Assembly: GCF_964340395.1 (NCBI RefSeq)
Contig: NC_135557.1
Coordinates: 11,601,046-11,618,545 of the forward strand
DNA: 17,500 nucleotides
Source: Glandiceps talaboti
Taxonomy: Eukaryota; Hemichordata; Enteropneusta; Spengelidae
Direction of reading: 5' to 3'
Part shown: piece by piece, positions 9,501-17,239 of the stretch
Layout: each line of letters begins with the position of its first letter
Numbering within the stretch: position 1 is the first letter of the stretch
Notes under the pieces: generated by a model
The model's input: only the letters and a program-made list of their open reading frames with translations
Told to the model about the DNA's origin: nothing
Databases searched by the model: none
Translations under genes and position numbers: made by a program

Positions 9501-12500
9501 GTATGCATACAGAAGAAGGGTGTCACTTGGAAAGTCTTGTTATACCATCAGCCGTGCTAAAAAGCTCAAAATACATTCATTAATACTGCCATAGAGTACG
9601 TAACTGAAGGGTTTGTTTGGAAGTACTTTTGTGACTTTTGTCACTTTCACATGTTGAGTGACAGGTTGCCATATACTGTGATTTTTGTCAGACGAATTTC
9701 AAGATAACTATTATACTGTATACGAGTGACGTCACAATACTTATGAGGTCACTATTATGTCTTAGTTCATTGAAGGGGTAAATAAACAACACATGCTAGC
9801 GACGGCAAAAAAAATCACAATTTAGTCTCTGCACGATGATTGACATTCTTTTCCAAAATGTTGATGATACCCAATTGCAAGCCGTAATAACCCTTTCACA
9901 AGACAACATTATTGTTGTGATGCGCAGAGTAGGTGCGCATCGGTCGAAGTGAAATAAGTGACAGGACAATAATTCCTAGCAATAGTCTCTGCGCGCGCAA
10001 TGCCACCGCGCAGGCAATGGTCGATATTGGCTATTTAAAGAAGGTAATGCGATCTGATTCTGATAAATGACAGCTTGTGTAAGAATATTATGATGTAATG
10101 ACGTTTATTTTATTTCTTGTTTTTATGTTTTATGTTATCTGGATAGATAATTTTTCAAAAAACTATATTTTTCTTTAGAAAAATGAATAATTTATTTATA
10201 TAACTCTTCAGTATATGGTATTTCTGCATGGAAAAATCTACCAAAGGAGGAAGTTGCGACTGAAGGATTCGCGGTAACTTTTGACTGTGCAGTGCATGTG
10301 CAGGACCAATCATCGTTATTGCCTGAATGGTACAAGGTCACGCCGGGACATGACACATTGATCACAGACAGTGGTAGGTCATACGATGAGTGTTGTGAAG
10401 TCACCGGTAACTTGACAAAAGGTGAAGTCAACCTCCGTTTCCCATCCGTGAGATTAGAAGACGAAGGAGAGTGGTGTTGCCGTTTTGCCGAACTATCCGT
10501 AGATCAAAACAAGTGCGTTCAACTGACTGTTTTAGGCAAAAATAGTACAGTACCAACATTTGGAGCTCAAGGTGAGTGTAACAGCCATATCAATCAACTG
10601 ATATTCTTTCCTCCACAGCTAAAGAAGTAGAACTACACATTTTATAACACTAGGGGACTTTTGTGGTAATTTTCGAAGCGTCGATTTTATGGTATTACGA
10701 CTTAAGAAACTTGTATATATTTTTTTAATTTGAAAGAACACTTTTACTTAGTTTAGTTCTAATAATTGACTACAGCAAAACTGTACTCTAATCTACCTAC
10801 ATTTACAATCACGCTTTGTGAACGTTACAAATATTTTATTGATAAAATACCTTTAAAGAAAGTATGTAACAACGTATATTTTATTTGTTCGTGTATAGCG
10901 TCACCACAATACAGTGTCACGTGGGACATAACACCCTCAGATGTGATTTCAATGGTTGGTGATCCAGTAACTTTCCATTGTAAGGTAAACGTGGGTGCAG
11001 GTAATGGTCTTCTACCAGAATGGTATAAATACGTACAAGGGAGACCCGACGAAGTTATCAGCATCGGTGGGAGTTCTCTTAGCGAACGTTTTGAAATCAG
11101 TGGTAACTCCAGCACTGGCGAGGTCAACCTTGTTATCAATGCTGTCTCATTGGACGATGAAGGTACATGGATATGTAAATATCCAACTATGATATCCGGT
11201 GACAGCGACAGAAGTGCCAAACTCGTTGTCATTGGTAAGTAGAATCTTGTTATAAAGAAGTAGTGAAGTTTTCCCCTGTATATATACAATTCGTTTTCAT
11301 TTCAATGCATATGATTAAAGAGTCCACACGTGTTCCACTGTGTATTTAGTTGCATGTTATAGTATACCATGAGCACACCAAGTTGAACAAAATATGGAAC
11401 GTGTGCCTTGATACGTCTACGTCACGACAATGGTCGCCTATGTCACGACAACGTGTGTCTACGTCACGACAATAATCACCAATGTCACGACAACGTGTCT
11501 ACGTCACTTGTTCTGATGTTTTCCAAATATGAGTCAAAACGTTCACAATTGTAATTATCTTCCTCCATTTTCCTTTGATATTACTGCAGCTGTAATAATT
11601 ATGTTATTCTCTGCAAAAGACCAGTTTTCATCTCTCTATGTTAATAATTATGTAAATAAACTTGAATTTCTACCAGTGAATCATAATTTATCATGACATG
11701 TATTGTTCTATAGCAGATGTCCCGGTTTGTAACAAAGTTGGGGGTATTGGGCCAAATGATGAAACTATACTTGGAGAAGTGATGAAACTTGAATGTAATT
11801 TGAAAGGTAAAGCAACTAAACTCGGTCAACTTATATGGACTCGAGACGGCGATGACGTAACAAAACATGGTAAAAATCCACAGACGTATAGAAAACGGGT
11901 ACAATTAAGCGACGACGGAGTTCCTTTGAACTGTCGCTTGAATCACAGTAGTATAGCGGTACCTATAACCTGCAAAGAGAAAATATCTCCAACCGTTCAA
12001 TGTAAGTTTGAGAAAAACTATGATTCAACATACTTTTTTTTCCTAGCCGCTTGGTAGATTTGTCAAAATTGAAATGCTGAACGTTGAATTTATATATTAA
12101 TGCATTTTGTTGGTGTGTTCCCGCTTAGATAAGATTGTGCTTTTAGTAGATGTATTTACAAAGTGTTAGTCTGTGAAGCACTAATCCCAAGTCCAATGAA
12201 GAAGAATGACTCCTGGCGCAACATTAAATTGTGGATTCTATCTCGGATGCGTCCGCATGATAATGATGGTGTGAAGCACTATTTCCCCCTGATGTAATTA
12301 TTGTTTACGAGAAAATACTTTTTACACATAGTTTCGTGCCCACCTGTCCAAAAGGGCGAGAATTTAATTCAGGGAAAACAGCAAATAGCCCCTTTCATTG
12401 AAAAAAAAAATCCATTAAACTTTAGCGTGGGTTGTATTTCCCCTAATCCTCTACTTCTAAAACCTTCCATGATCGATAGATCTGTAGCATAATAACACAA

Positions 12501-13329
12501 ACTATCTAGAACCAAAATTACGTCAAAATAAGTCAAGTGCTTATCTAACGCCTGTTTCCGTTCTATTTGGCAATCAAACTTTGCGATGATGTGGTCACTG
12601 GAAATACCGCTAATAAATTTTGACGACATGCATCACACACACCTCACAAATAACCAGCGATAAATCCCAGCTTGGTCAGTTTTATCGTACTCAAAAGTCT
12701 AAAGTTCGTCTATTCATCTTCGTTTCAGATGCCCCAACTGTGGTATCATCAACATACTGTATCAGGAGAGGACAGAAACTTAAAATATACTGTAACTATA
12801 CACCGGGAAATCCTGGAGTTACAGACATTCGATGGTGGTTACCCGACAATAAGTCAAGTTCAGATCCCCTGGTTATTGTGAGCGTGGCTGTCGGTGTTTT
12901 CAATCCGCAATACTACACGTGTATTGTTAATAATACTTTCTATAACGGTGACATAGGACAAGCTAAGAACACCACAGAGGTACACGTGCAGTGTAAGTGT
13001 AGAAAGCTTCTTCTTATTTCTTGATTTTGTATTAAAACATAATCAGATATGACTGTTTGCAGGATGAGCTTCTGGAATGAGTGCTAATGTGTGTTACATT
13101 ATTGATCGCCCGATGAATTGGTTGACTAACATACTATCTGGTTGACTGACTGACTGACTGACTGGTTGATTGGTTGGTTGGTTGGTTGGTGAATTGGTTG
13201 ATTGATTGATAGACAATGCCACTGCATAATGGGCAGGCAATTCGATCAACATAAATTATTTGTTTGTTTGTTTGGTACGTACTTTAATCAATCAATCAAC
13301 CAACCAACCAACCAACTGGCTGTCTGTCG

Positions 13330-13373
<44 letters not shown>

Positions 13374-13443
13374 GCCTGTCTATCTGTCTATCTATGTCTG
13401 TCTGTGTGCGTGTGTCTGTCTGTCTGTCTGTGTGCGTACGCGC

Positions 13444-13479
<36 letters not shown>

Positions 13480-13501
13480 TTCTGTCTGTCTGTCTGTGTG
13501 C

Positions 13502-13533
<32 letters not shown>

Positions 13534-14919
13534 TCCTGTCTGTCTGTCTGTCTGTGTGCGTGTATGTATGTCTATCTATCTGTCTGTCTGTCTGTATATC
13601 TGTCTGTCTGTCTGTCTATCTATATAAATGCTGGTGTCATTCATTCTGTCTGTCTTTTTGTCTGGCTGTCTGGCTGTCTGGCTGTCTGTCTGTCTGTTTG
13701 ATTGACTGACTGACTGACTGACTTTCTGCATGTCTGTCTGTCTGTCTGTCTGTTTGTTTGTCTGTCTGTCTACATACCAACCCACCCAACAATCGATCCA
13801 GTAATCAATTTGTTATTTTTTTTTTTGATTATCTATGTTTATGACATGTCGTTCACGTTATTAATTCATAGACGGTCCTATGGTATCAACGGTTACTTAC
13901 CAATCAGTAAATGAGGGCGATGACATCATTTTGAATTGTGAAGTCGATGCTGTTCCAAGTGCAGATGAAATATGGTGGAACTACCCTAACGGCAGCCTTG
14001 CATCAAGCTCCAATTATTTGACTATCAATAATATACAAAAGACGTACAGTGGTAACTATACTTGTCGTGCAAGAAATACATTTTGTGATGACATTGGTGG
14101 ATTTGGTATTGGCTTCAACGTTACAAGAGTCAATGTCAAATGTAAGTATTATAACTTTATTGTTTGCAATTTTTGTAATGATTGTATATATTCAATACTG
14201 ACGGTAAAAAAACGTTTATAATATGGTTTCGAATTTGAAGATATCCGTTATTTTATCTTCTTGTTGAAAGGAGAATGCTACGGTGGGTTGTCAGTGCCAT
14301 TGGGCGATTTTGAATTTCCGACGTTTTCACCTGTGATTGTTTCAGTTGATTGTCAAAGTCCAAAACCGAAAATGTGGAAAATACAAAAATACTAAAGAAA
14401 CAAATTGAAAATGTCGGAATAATAAGCCACCGTAGAATGCTTTGTATTGTCAGTTTTAACACTACTGCGTTCGTACTTTTCACATTTAGTTTGTTTATTC
14501 ATCCTCGTCACAGATAAACCAATCATTGCGAACGGACTACAATACATGAAAGTAGCTGCTAAGAAAAACGTCTCTGTGGTACTTACATGTGACGTCGACA
14601 GCAACCCAAGAACATCCGTTAATTGGTACAACCAATCAAATACTGTAATTTTGAATACATCGCGCTATGTGATTGGTCAAATACAGGGCGATTCTAATAC
14701 GTCATATACATTAACTATCCAACCACCAATCACAAGCTCGGATTATGGGAATTACAGCTGCAGAACATTCAATGATCTTGGAAAAGCAACGTTCACCTTT
14801 ATTCTTCAACAAGAGGGTAAGTTTGTTGTTGTTTTCATTTTATAATACACCTCTGTATGTATTGTCTACTGACATTGTATGATACTTGTATAAAAAGAAA
14901 CAACAACAACAACAAAATT

Positions 14920-14984
<65 letters not shown>

Positions 14985-17239
14985 CTCTAGTATGGCACTA
15001 TTTTTCATTTATACACTCAAAAATAAGACACCTGAAACAAAATGTAATCTGGATAAAAAAATCCTACAATCACTGATATATTTTATCACCTGGCTCAAAA
15101 ACAATACCAACATTGGTACATTTAAGGTCACGCTCGACGAATATTTATGTTGGTACGGCAAAAGACGACCCACACGATAAAATGTCGCGCTGCTAGTAAG
15201 TTATGATTATTTCGCAACTTCTTTGGAGTAATAAATTAGGTACTTTCATTTTCCTTCTTATAGCTAAAATAGTCTTGGTGTTTCACTCATGGGACATTAT
15301 GCTTTTGATACAGCTCCACATATATATCAACCATGACAGAGTCACAAAAGACACAACCGCATCCTTTGCCACATCTCATTGAACATTGATAAGCATTCAA
15401 TTTGCTATTATATTACAGTGTAGTAAAAACAGGCTTCTAATGGAAACATTATACCTGGACTTGATGATTTTAATGGCTGCAGTCGTTCATTTTCTAACTG
15501 ATAATCATCATTTCAACTTGACTACTTCTACATCCCCACTGTGTGCAACACCCCACATGTAACCTTTTCTTTTGCATTAGAAGTTATTCTGAGGGTGTGT
15601 ATGAAAATGTATGTCACACGGTCGAAACACCAAGCGTTTATCGTTTTAGTTATATTACTCACACCATCTATGTTATCCTTCTTCATCTCTCTCTAAGGTC
15701 CTCCTGAGATAGTTAAGTCTATACAGTTTATAGTAAATGAAAGCTGCATAACCATAACATGGATACCTGGATTTGATGGAGGTCAACCACAACATTTCTA
15801 CGTAGAGTATTGTCAACTTTCGTATTGTGATCAACAAATACTTGAAGTCGTGGGTGACACTTCTTGTACCATAACTGGTCTACTACCAAAGACAGAATAC
15901 AAGGTAGTTGTGATTAGTCAAAACCGTCTTGGTACCACACGAAGCAAACAATACGTATATCAGACTACTGCAGGTAAGACAAATGTTGTATCTTTGATGG
16001 TAGCTATAGCACGGCTTTGTATGAAGCCAGGGACAAATATATGTATGGCCAAGGGTGTCCTGTTAATACACTAAACTGGTAATTTGACGTACTATAACGA
16101 AGGTATATACAGCTCGAACGACAACTTTGACGAGTTTTTTTAGCTTTATAAGACTTGTAACTTGTATAGTTATCGTTACCATTTTAATTAACAACCAAAA
16201 TAAAGACAGCTTTTCAAATCGAAAATCACTTAATAGCGTAGTGGTTATTACGACTCGGGTATGACAATAAGAGACACAGTTTGATCAAAGGAAATGAGAC
16301 TATAAAATGTGTAATCATTGACACAGGGCATCTAAACATAATTTAGCTGATACGTTGGCTTCATTTTCCATTCAATCTGTTTATCAGGTATTCGTTTCAG
16401 GTATGTTTTCTACTTAGACATTGCCTCTTTTGAAATAGTGGACATTGTTTCTCTGATTAGATAACGAAATATATTATTTGATGTGACTTTCTGGGTTTTG
16501 ACTGGTTTGGAAGTTTCAATACTCAGTTTCAAACTAAATGCAGGGAGATGCGCTTCTGGAAAATAAACCTACCGCTAAACAAGAATGGCTATAGAGCTTG
16601 TATTAGCCAGAGCGAAAGTTATTTTACATTTCAAATAACGTTTGTTTGTTGGTTATCACATAATCATAACAAAATACAACCTCTGATAGCGCACTGGTAT
16701 ATATAGTAATACATTTTATCTCACTGTGAAGACAAAATCAACATCACTGTCGAAACAAGGAAGATTCAAAGACAGATTTGTGATCTCAGTGAGAAAAAAA
16801 ATGTAGCATTTCATGTGCGTGTGGACTATCAGTTCCTGTTACTTGGATTTGTAATTCTGTGTATTGAAACTCTAGGGTTTTGTTGTGTTTTTTTTTGTGT
16901 GTGTGAAATGTGGGTTCTGAAGGGCCATTTCACGTTTTAACTCGATTTGTTTTTCTTTCTAGTTGAGCATGATGTAAGTGATATAAAATTATGTTTTTAC
17001 TCTCCAGCCCCTAAATTGAAATGTATAAAAAAAATTCTTCAATAGAGCAAAGTTCTTCTTTAAGTATTTATGCATTGTATATACAGGCTCCGTTTCGACT
17101 GGATACCAATGGTGGAATAAACCTGGCTTTGTATGTACTAGTACTGGAAGTGGAATTTGTATTTGCGTCTTCATTATAATCTTAATTCTTTTCCGAAAAA
17201 AACGAAGAAAATATAAGGAAAGACAGATGCAAACTCAAA
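6505..17239 (+). CDS. nephrin/Kirrel-like transmembrane receptor: signal peptide, 6 Ig, 1 FN3, TM (nine exons, 3' incomplete)
   Basis: Nine exons (6505-6598, 10212-10571, 10899-11234, 11717-12001, 12729-12992, 13872-14141, 14514-14816, 15698-15973, 17087-17239) splice to 780 codons plus one base. Residues are: signal peptide 1-31; Ig1 32-151; Ig2 152-263; Ig3 264-358; Ig4 359-446; Ig5 447-536; Ig6 537-637; FN3 638-729; TM and juxtamembrane 730-780. All eight complete introns are phase 1 with GT/AG borders, and the residue formed across each junction makes sense (for example VQ|YAP and VK|YKP). Many N-x-S/T sequons fit an extracellular protein. Ig repeats followed by one FN3 with PGFDGGQPQ and a TM helix match the nephrin/Sns/Kirrel class of adhesion receptors, so a role in cell-cell recognition is likely. 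An Ig-type immune or other adhesion receptor remains possible. The tail lies mostly beyond the window. Confidence 0.85.
6628..6990. mobile_element. MITE, probably PIF/Harbinger type, in intron 1
   Basis: Imperfect terminal inverted repeats of about 31-33 bp bound a 363-bp element with no coding capacity. The left end (6628-6660) begins GGCCAACAAAAAAATAT and ends CTGGTTATGGTCAG. The complement of the right end (6960-6990) begins GGCCAAACAAAAAATAT and ends CTGGTTCTGGTCAG. Each end is flanked by TAA (6625-6627 and 6991-6993), a 3-bp target duplication as expected for PIF/Harbinger transposons, whose duplications are TWA. Inside are two A-runs (6894-6911 and 6916-6926). It inserted only about 29 bases after the exon 1 donor. 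Confidence 0.75.
8596..8721 (+). repeat. dispersed hairpin-bearing repeat, copy 1
   Basis: The segment is alignable along its whole length with 9208-9332. Shared stretches include CACCAACAAATACT (CACCAGCAAATACT in copy 2), a TTTCGTCA block, TATCCACCAT, and a hairpin TGAAGT (8673-8678) / ACTTCA (8694-8699) with a 15-nt loop. It looks like an old short element of unknown class. It carries no coding potential. Confidence 0.6.
9208..9332 (+). repeat. dispersed hairpin-bearing repeat, copy 2
   Basis: This is the same-strand partner of 8596-8721, about 612 bases downstream. Here the hairpin stem is longer: TTTTCTGAAGT at 9277-9287 pairs perfectly with ACTTCAGAAAA at 9303-9313, again around a 15-nt loop containing CGCATG. 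Two diverged copies this close indicate either a local duplication or two independent insertions of an abundant element. Confidence 0.6.
9903..9941. repeat. two abutting perfect hairpins
   Basis: ACAACA (9903-9908) pairs with TGTTGT (9913-9918) around a 4-nt loop. Directly after it GATGCGCA (9919-9926) pairs with TGCGCATC (9934-9941) around a 7-nt loop. The segment lies in intron 1, about 270 bases before exon 2, in a locally CpG-rich patch that reaches to about 10015. Possibly part of an old MITE; a TAGTCTCTGC motif occurs on either side (near 9824 and 9983). Confidence 0.5.
10212..10571 (+). CDS. exon 2: Ig-like domain 1
   Basis: Residues 32-151. Canonical Ig landmarks are C57 (TFDC), W71 (LLPEWYK) and C121 in the D-x-G-x-W-x-C signature (DEGEWCC). 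Strand spacing is of the V/I-set type, and the GEVNL-x-F segment is characteristic of nephrin/Kirrel-like first domains. There are unusual extra cysteines at C92-C93 and C120, plus one near the domain end (NKCVQL), so a second disulphide is possible. Sequons occur at NLT and NST. The acceptor ACTCTTCAG and donor CAAG|GTGAGT are both phase 1. It is clearly related to exon 3. The acceptor has a weak pyrimidine tract, but the frame and the domain fix the boundary. Confidence 0.85.
10572..10898 (+). other. intron 2 (327 nt)
   Basis: A short AT-rich intron between the two related Ig exons. Nothing else is recognised. It runs from GTGAGT to TTCGTGTATAG. Confidence 0.7.
10899..11234 (+). CDS. exon 3: Ig-like domain 2, paralogue of exon 2
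   Basis: Residues 152-263. The core is C179 (VTFHC), W193 (LLPEWYK) and C244 in DDEGTWIC (D-x-G-x-W-x-C). It shares with exon 2 the strings LLPEWYK, GEVNL and the L-D/E-DEG-x-W block, plus a GNxT/S sequon just before GEVNL, so the two exons look like an internal duplication. It lacks the extra cysteines of domain 1. Acceptor GTGTATAG and donor ATTG|GTAAGT are both phase 1. A minus-strand open frame over this exon is a shadow. Confidence 0.88.
11416..11506 (+). repeat. 42-bp tandem repeat, about 2.2 copies
   Basis: Units begin TCTACGTCAC at 11416, 11458 and 11498 (42, 40 and about 9 bases). Each unit has an internal half-repeat, TACGTCACGACAA / TATGTCACGACAA (AATGTCACGACAA in the second unit), so the basic period is about 21 bases. 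CGTCA, a CREB/ATF half-site, recurs in three of the half-units, but the arrangement may be only a minisatellite. Confidence 0.8.
11711..11716 (+). promoter_or_regulatory. NAGNAG tandem splice acceptor
   Basis: The sequence TAGCAG gives two acceptors three bases apart, after 11713 or after 11716. Both keep phase 1. Using the first adds one alanine (A-D-V-P) at the start of Ig domain 3; using the second gives D-V-P. Such sites often produce both forms. Confidence 0.5.
11717..12001 (+). CDS. exon 4: Ig-like domain 3 (divergent)
   Basis: Residues 264-358. The core is C290 (MKLEC), W304 (LIWTRDGDD) and C336 (DDGVPLNC). The usual D-x-G-x-Y-x-C is altered to DDGVPLNC. Two further cysteines (C268 and C349) might form a second bridge. 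The exon ends SPTVQ and, across the junction, completes Y then AP, giving the V-Q-Y-A-P linker common at Ig-Ig boundaries in nephrin- and CD22-like proteins. The donor is CAAT|GTAAGT. The start at 11717 is preferred, but 11714 is also possible. At 95 residues it is of normal length for a C2-type Ig domain. Confidence 0.8.
12002..12728 (+). other. intron 4 (727 nt)
   Basis: Nothing recognisable apart from an A-run near 12402-12411. The short open frames here have no domain character. The intron ends in a good pyrimidine-rich acceptor (ATCTTCGTTTCAG). Confidence 0.65.
12729..12992 (+). CDS. exon 5: Ig-like domain 4
   Basis: Residues 359-446. The core is C380 (LKIYC), W394/W395 (IRWWLP) and C423 (QYYTC). 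It opens with the junction-made Y-A-P and ends VHVQ, again followed by Y-G-P in the next exon. An additional cysteine is C369. Several sequons (NYT, NKS, NNT, KNTT) indicate heavy N-glycosylation. At 88 residues it is a compact C2/I-set domain, and the segment before C423 is short and lacks the usual D-x-G. Donor CAGT|GTAAGT is phase 1. Confidence 0.83.
12993..13871 (+). other. intron 5 (879 nt), mostly microsatellite
   Basis: About 70 percent of this intron is the tetranucleotide tract at 13143-13771. The remainder is AT-rich and ends in a T-rich acceptor region. Confidence 0.8.
13143..13771. repeat. compound tetranucleotide microsatellite, mainly (TCTG)n
   Basis: Blocks in order: (GACT)n, (GGTT)n and (GATT)n to about 13210; a short unique spacer with (TTTG)n; (AATC)n and (AACC)n near 13287-13315; then long imperfect (TCTG)n with TGTGCG, TATC and GGCTGTCT variants to 13771, including a second (GACT)n block near 13703. 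The (GGTT)(GATT) and (AATC)(AACC) blocks form an inverted pair. Long open frames rich in S-V-C-L across it are artefacts of the repeat. Confidence 0.95.
13872..14141 (+). CDS. exon 6: Ig-like domain 5
   Basis: Residues 447-536. The core is C469 (IILNC), W481/W482 (IWWNYP) and C511 in YSGNYTC. The exon starts Y-G-P-M across the splice, giving V-Q-Y-G-P, a frequent linker in Ig superfamily adhesion proteins. It has one additional cysteine (C518). Sequons occur at NGS, NYT and NVT. The E-G-D segment before the first cysteine and the S-G-N-Y-T-C ending are classic I/C2-set features. Acceptor TTAATTCATAG and donor AAAT|GTAAGT are phase 1. Confidence 0.87.
14142..14513 (+). other. intron 6 (372 nt)
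   Basis: A small MITE (14278-14435) makes up over 40 percent of the intron. Otherwise nothing is recognised. Confidence 0.7.
14278..14435. mobile_element. small MITE or foldback element in intron 6
   Basis: Perfect 9-bp terminal inverted repeats CTACGGTGG (14278-14286) and CCACCGTAG (14427-14435) bound 158 bp. Each is flanked by AATG (14274-14277 and 14436-14439), a possible 4-bp target duplication. A TA duplication with CGGTGG ends is also conceivable. A second internal inverted pair, TTCCGACGTTTTC (14316-14328) and GAAAATGTCGGAA (14407-14419), matches at 12 of 13 positions. There is no coding capacity. The family is not identified. Confidence 0.65.
14514..14816 (+). CDS. exon 7: Ig-like domain 6
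   Basis: Residues 537-637. The core is C562 (VVLTC), W574 (VNWYNQ) and C619 in the full D-x-G-x-Y-x-C signature (DYGNYSC), followed by FNDLGKA, a typical I-set F-G strand ending. It opens with junction-made Y-K-P. Sequons include NVS, NQS, NTS and NYS. The TLTIQPP-x-T-S-S-D stretch is the usual E strand and approach to the last cysteine. This is the membrane-proximal Ig domain, directly before the FN3 exon. Acceptor TCGTCACAG and donor GAGG|GTAAGT are phase 1. Confidence 0.88.
14817..15697 (+). other. intron 7 (881 nt)
   Basis: It holds the (CAA)n tract at 14901-14985. The open frame crossing that tract is asparagine-rich only because of the repeat. The rest, 14986-15697, shows nothing recognisable apart from the C/T-rich acceptor tract TTCATCTCTCTCTAAG. 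Confidence 0.7.
14901..14985. repeat. (CAA)n trinucleotide microsatellite
   Basis: About 85 bases of CAA/AAC units with two interruptions (AAAATTAA and CATC) near the 5' end and a pure run after about 14928. It is intronic, so it does not encode polyasparagine in the mature mRNA. Confidence 0.95.
15698..15973 (+). CDS. exon 8: fibronectin type III domain
   Basis: Residues 638-729. It begins PPEIVKS, then has the FN3 core tryptophan W659 followed by PGFDGGQPQ-x-FYVEY, and later the GLLPKTEYKVVV signature with its conserved tyrosine and the closing NRLGTTRS. PGFDGG after the tryptophan is a hallmark of the membrane-proximal FN3 of nephrin/Sns-type and related neural adhesion receptors. Four cysteines (C654, C676, C681 and one in TSC) are unusual for FN3 and may pair. 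Acceptor CTCTCTCTAAG and donor GCAG|GTAAGA are phase 1. Only one FN3 was found. Confidence 0.88.
16391..16406 (+). promoter_or_regulatory. candidate recursive-splicing (ratchet) site
   Basis: TTCGTTTCAG is immediately followed by GTATGT, so an acceptor directly abuts a donor as at ratchet points. A weaker TTATCAG/GTATTC lies 12 bases upstream. The intron is short for this mechanism, so chance is a serious alternative. Confidence 0.2.
16711..16804. repeat. short foldback element in intron 8
   Basis: ACATTTTATCTCACTG (16711-16726) and the complement of 16787-16804, ACATTTTTTTTCTCACTG, form an imperfect inverted repeat around about 60 bases. It could be a tiny MITE. No target duplication was identified. 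Confidence 0.4.
17087..17239 (+). CDS. exon 9: juxtamembrane, transmembrane helix and start of cytoplasmic tail
   Basis: Residues 730-780. A short extracellular stalk (GSVSTGYQWWNKPGFVCTST) leads into the helix GSGICICVFIIILILF (about 750-765). A strongly basic stop-transfer run RKKRRKYKER then puts the tail in the cytoplasm, making a type I membrane protein. Cysteines at the helix start (C754 and C756) could be palmitoylated or pair in the bilayer. The exon ends one base into codon 781 at CAAA|GTAAGT (phase 1), so the tail continues in exons outside the window. Its signalling motifs cannot be seen. Confidence 0.82.

Larger units (their letters stand above)
6599..10211 (+). other. intron 1 (3.6 kb)
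   Basis: This is the longest intron of the gene. It holds a Harbinger-like MITE (6628-6990), two diverged copies of a dispersed hairpin repeat (8596-8721 and 9208-9332), and a pair of adjacent hairpins near 9903-9941. A short direct repeat, ATACAAAAGCAACA, occurs twice in 7209-7245. I saw no domain-like coding sequence on either strand. The length and the first-intron position would suit regulatory elements, but none can be named with confidence. Confidence 0.6.
11235..11716 (+). other. intron 3 (482 nt)
   Basis: It contains the 42-bp tandem repeat at 11416-11506 and ends in a tandem acceptor (TAGCAG). Nothing else is recognised. Confidence 0.7.
15974..17086 (+). other. intron 8 (1.1 kb)
   Basis: No second FN3 or Ig exon was seen. 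The intron contains a foldback segment (16711-16804) and a zero-length acceptor/donor sequence (16391-16406). It ends in TTGTATATACAG. Confidence 0.6.

Noticed and set aside
9724-9735. Full CRE palindrome TGACGTCA near 9727
   Set aside because: A single 8-bp match deep in intron 1 without supporting context is expected by chance often enough.
10825-11289. 154-codon minus-strand frame
   Set aside because: Antisense shadow of Ig exon 3, which has clear domain residues and splice sites on the plus strand.
13202-13709. Long plus-strand frames rich in SVCLSVCL repeats, and a DRQT-rich minus-strand frame
   Set aside because: They are translations of the (TCTG)n microsatellite. All frames stay open because the unit contains no stop, and the tract lies between well-defined exons.
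14857-15180. Asparagine-rich plus-strand frame
   Set aside because: Produced by the intronic (CAA)n repeat, with no domain or splice support on either side.
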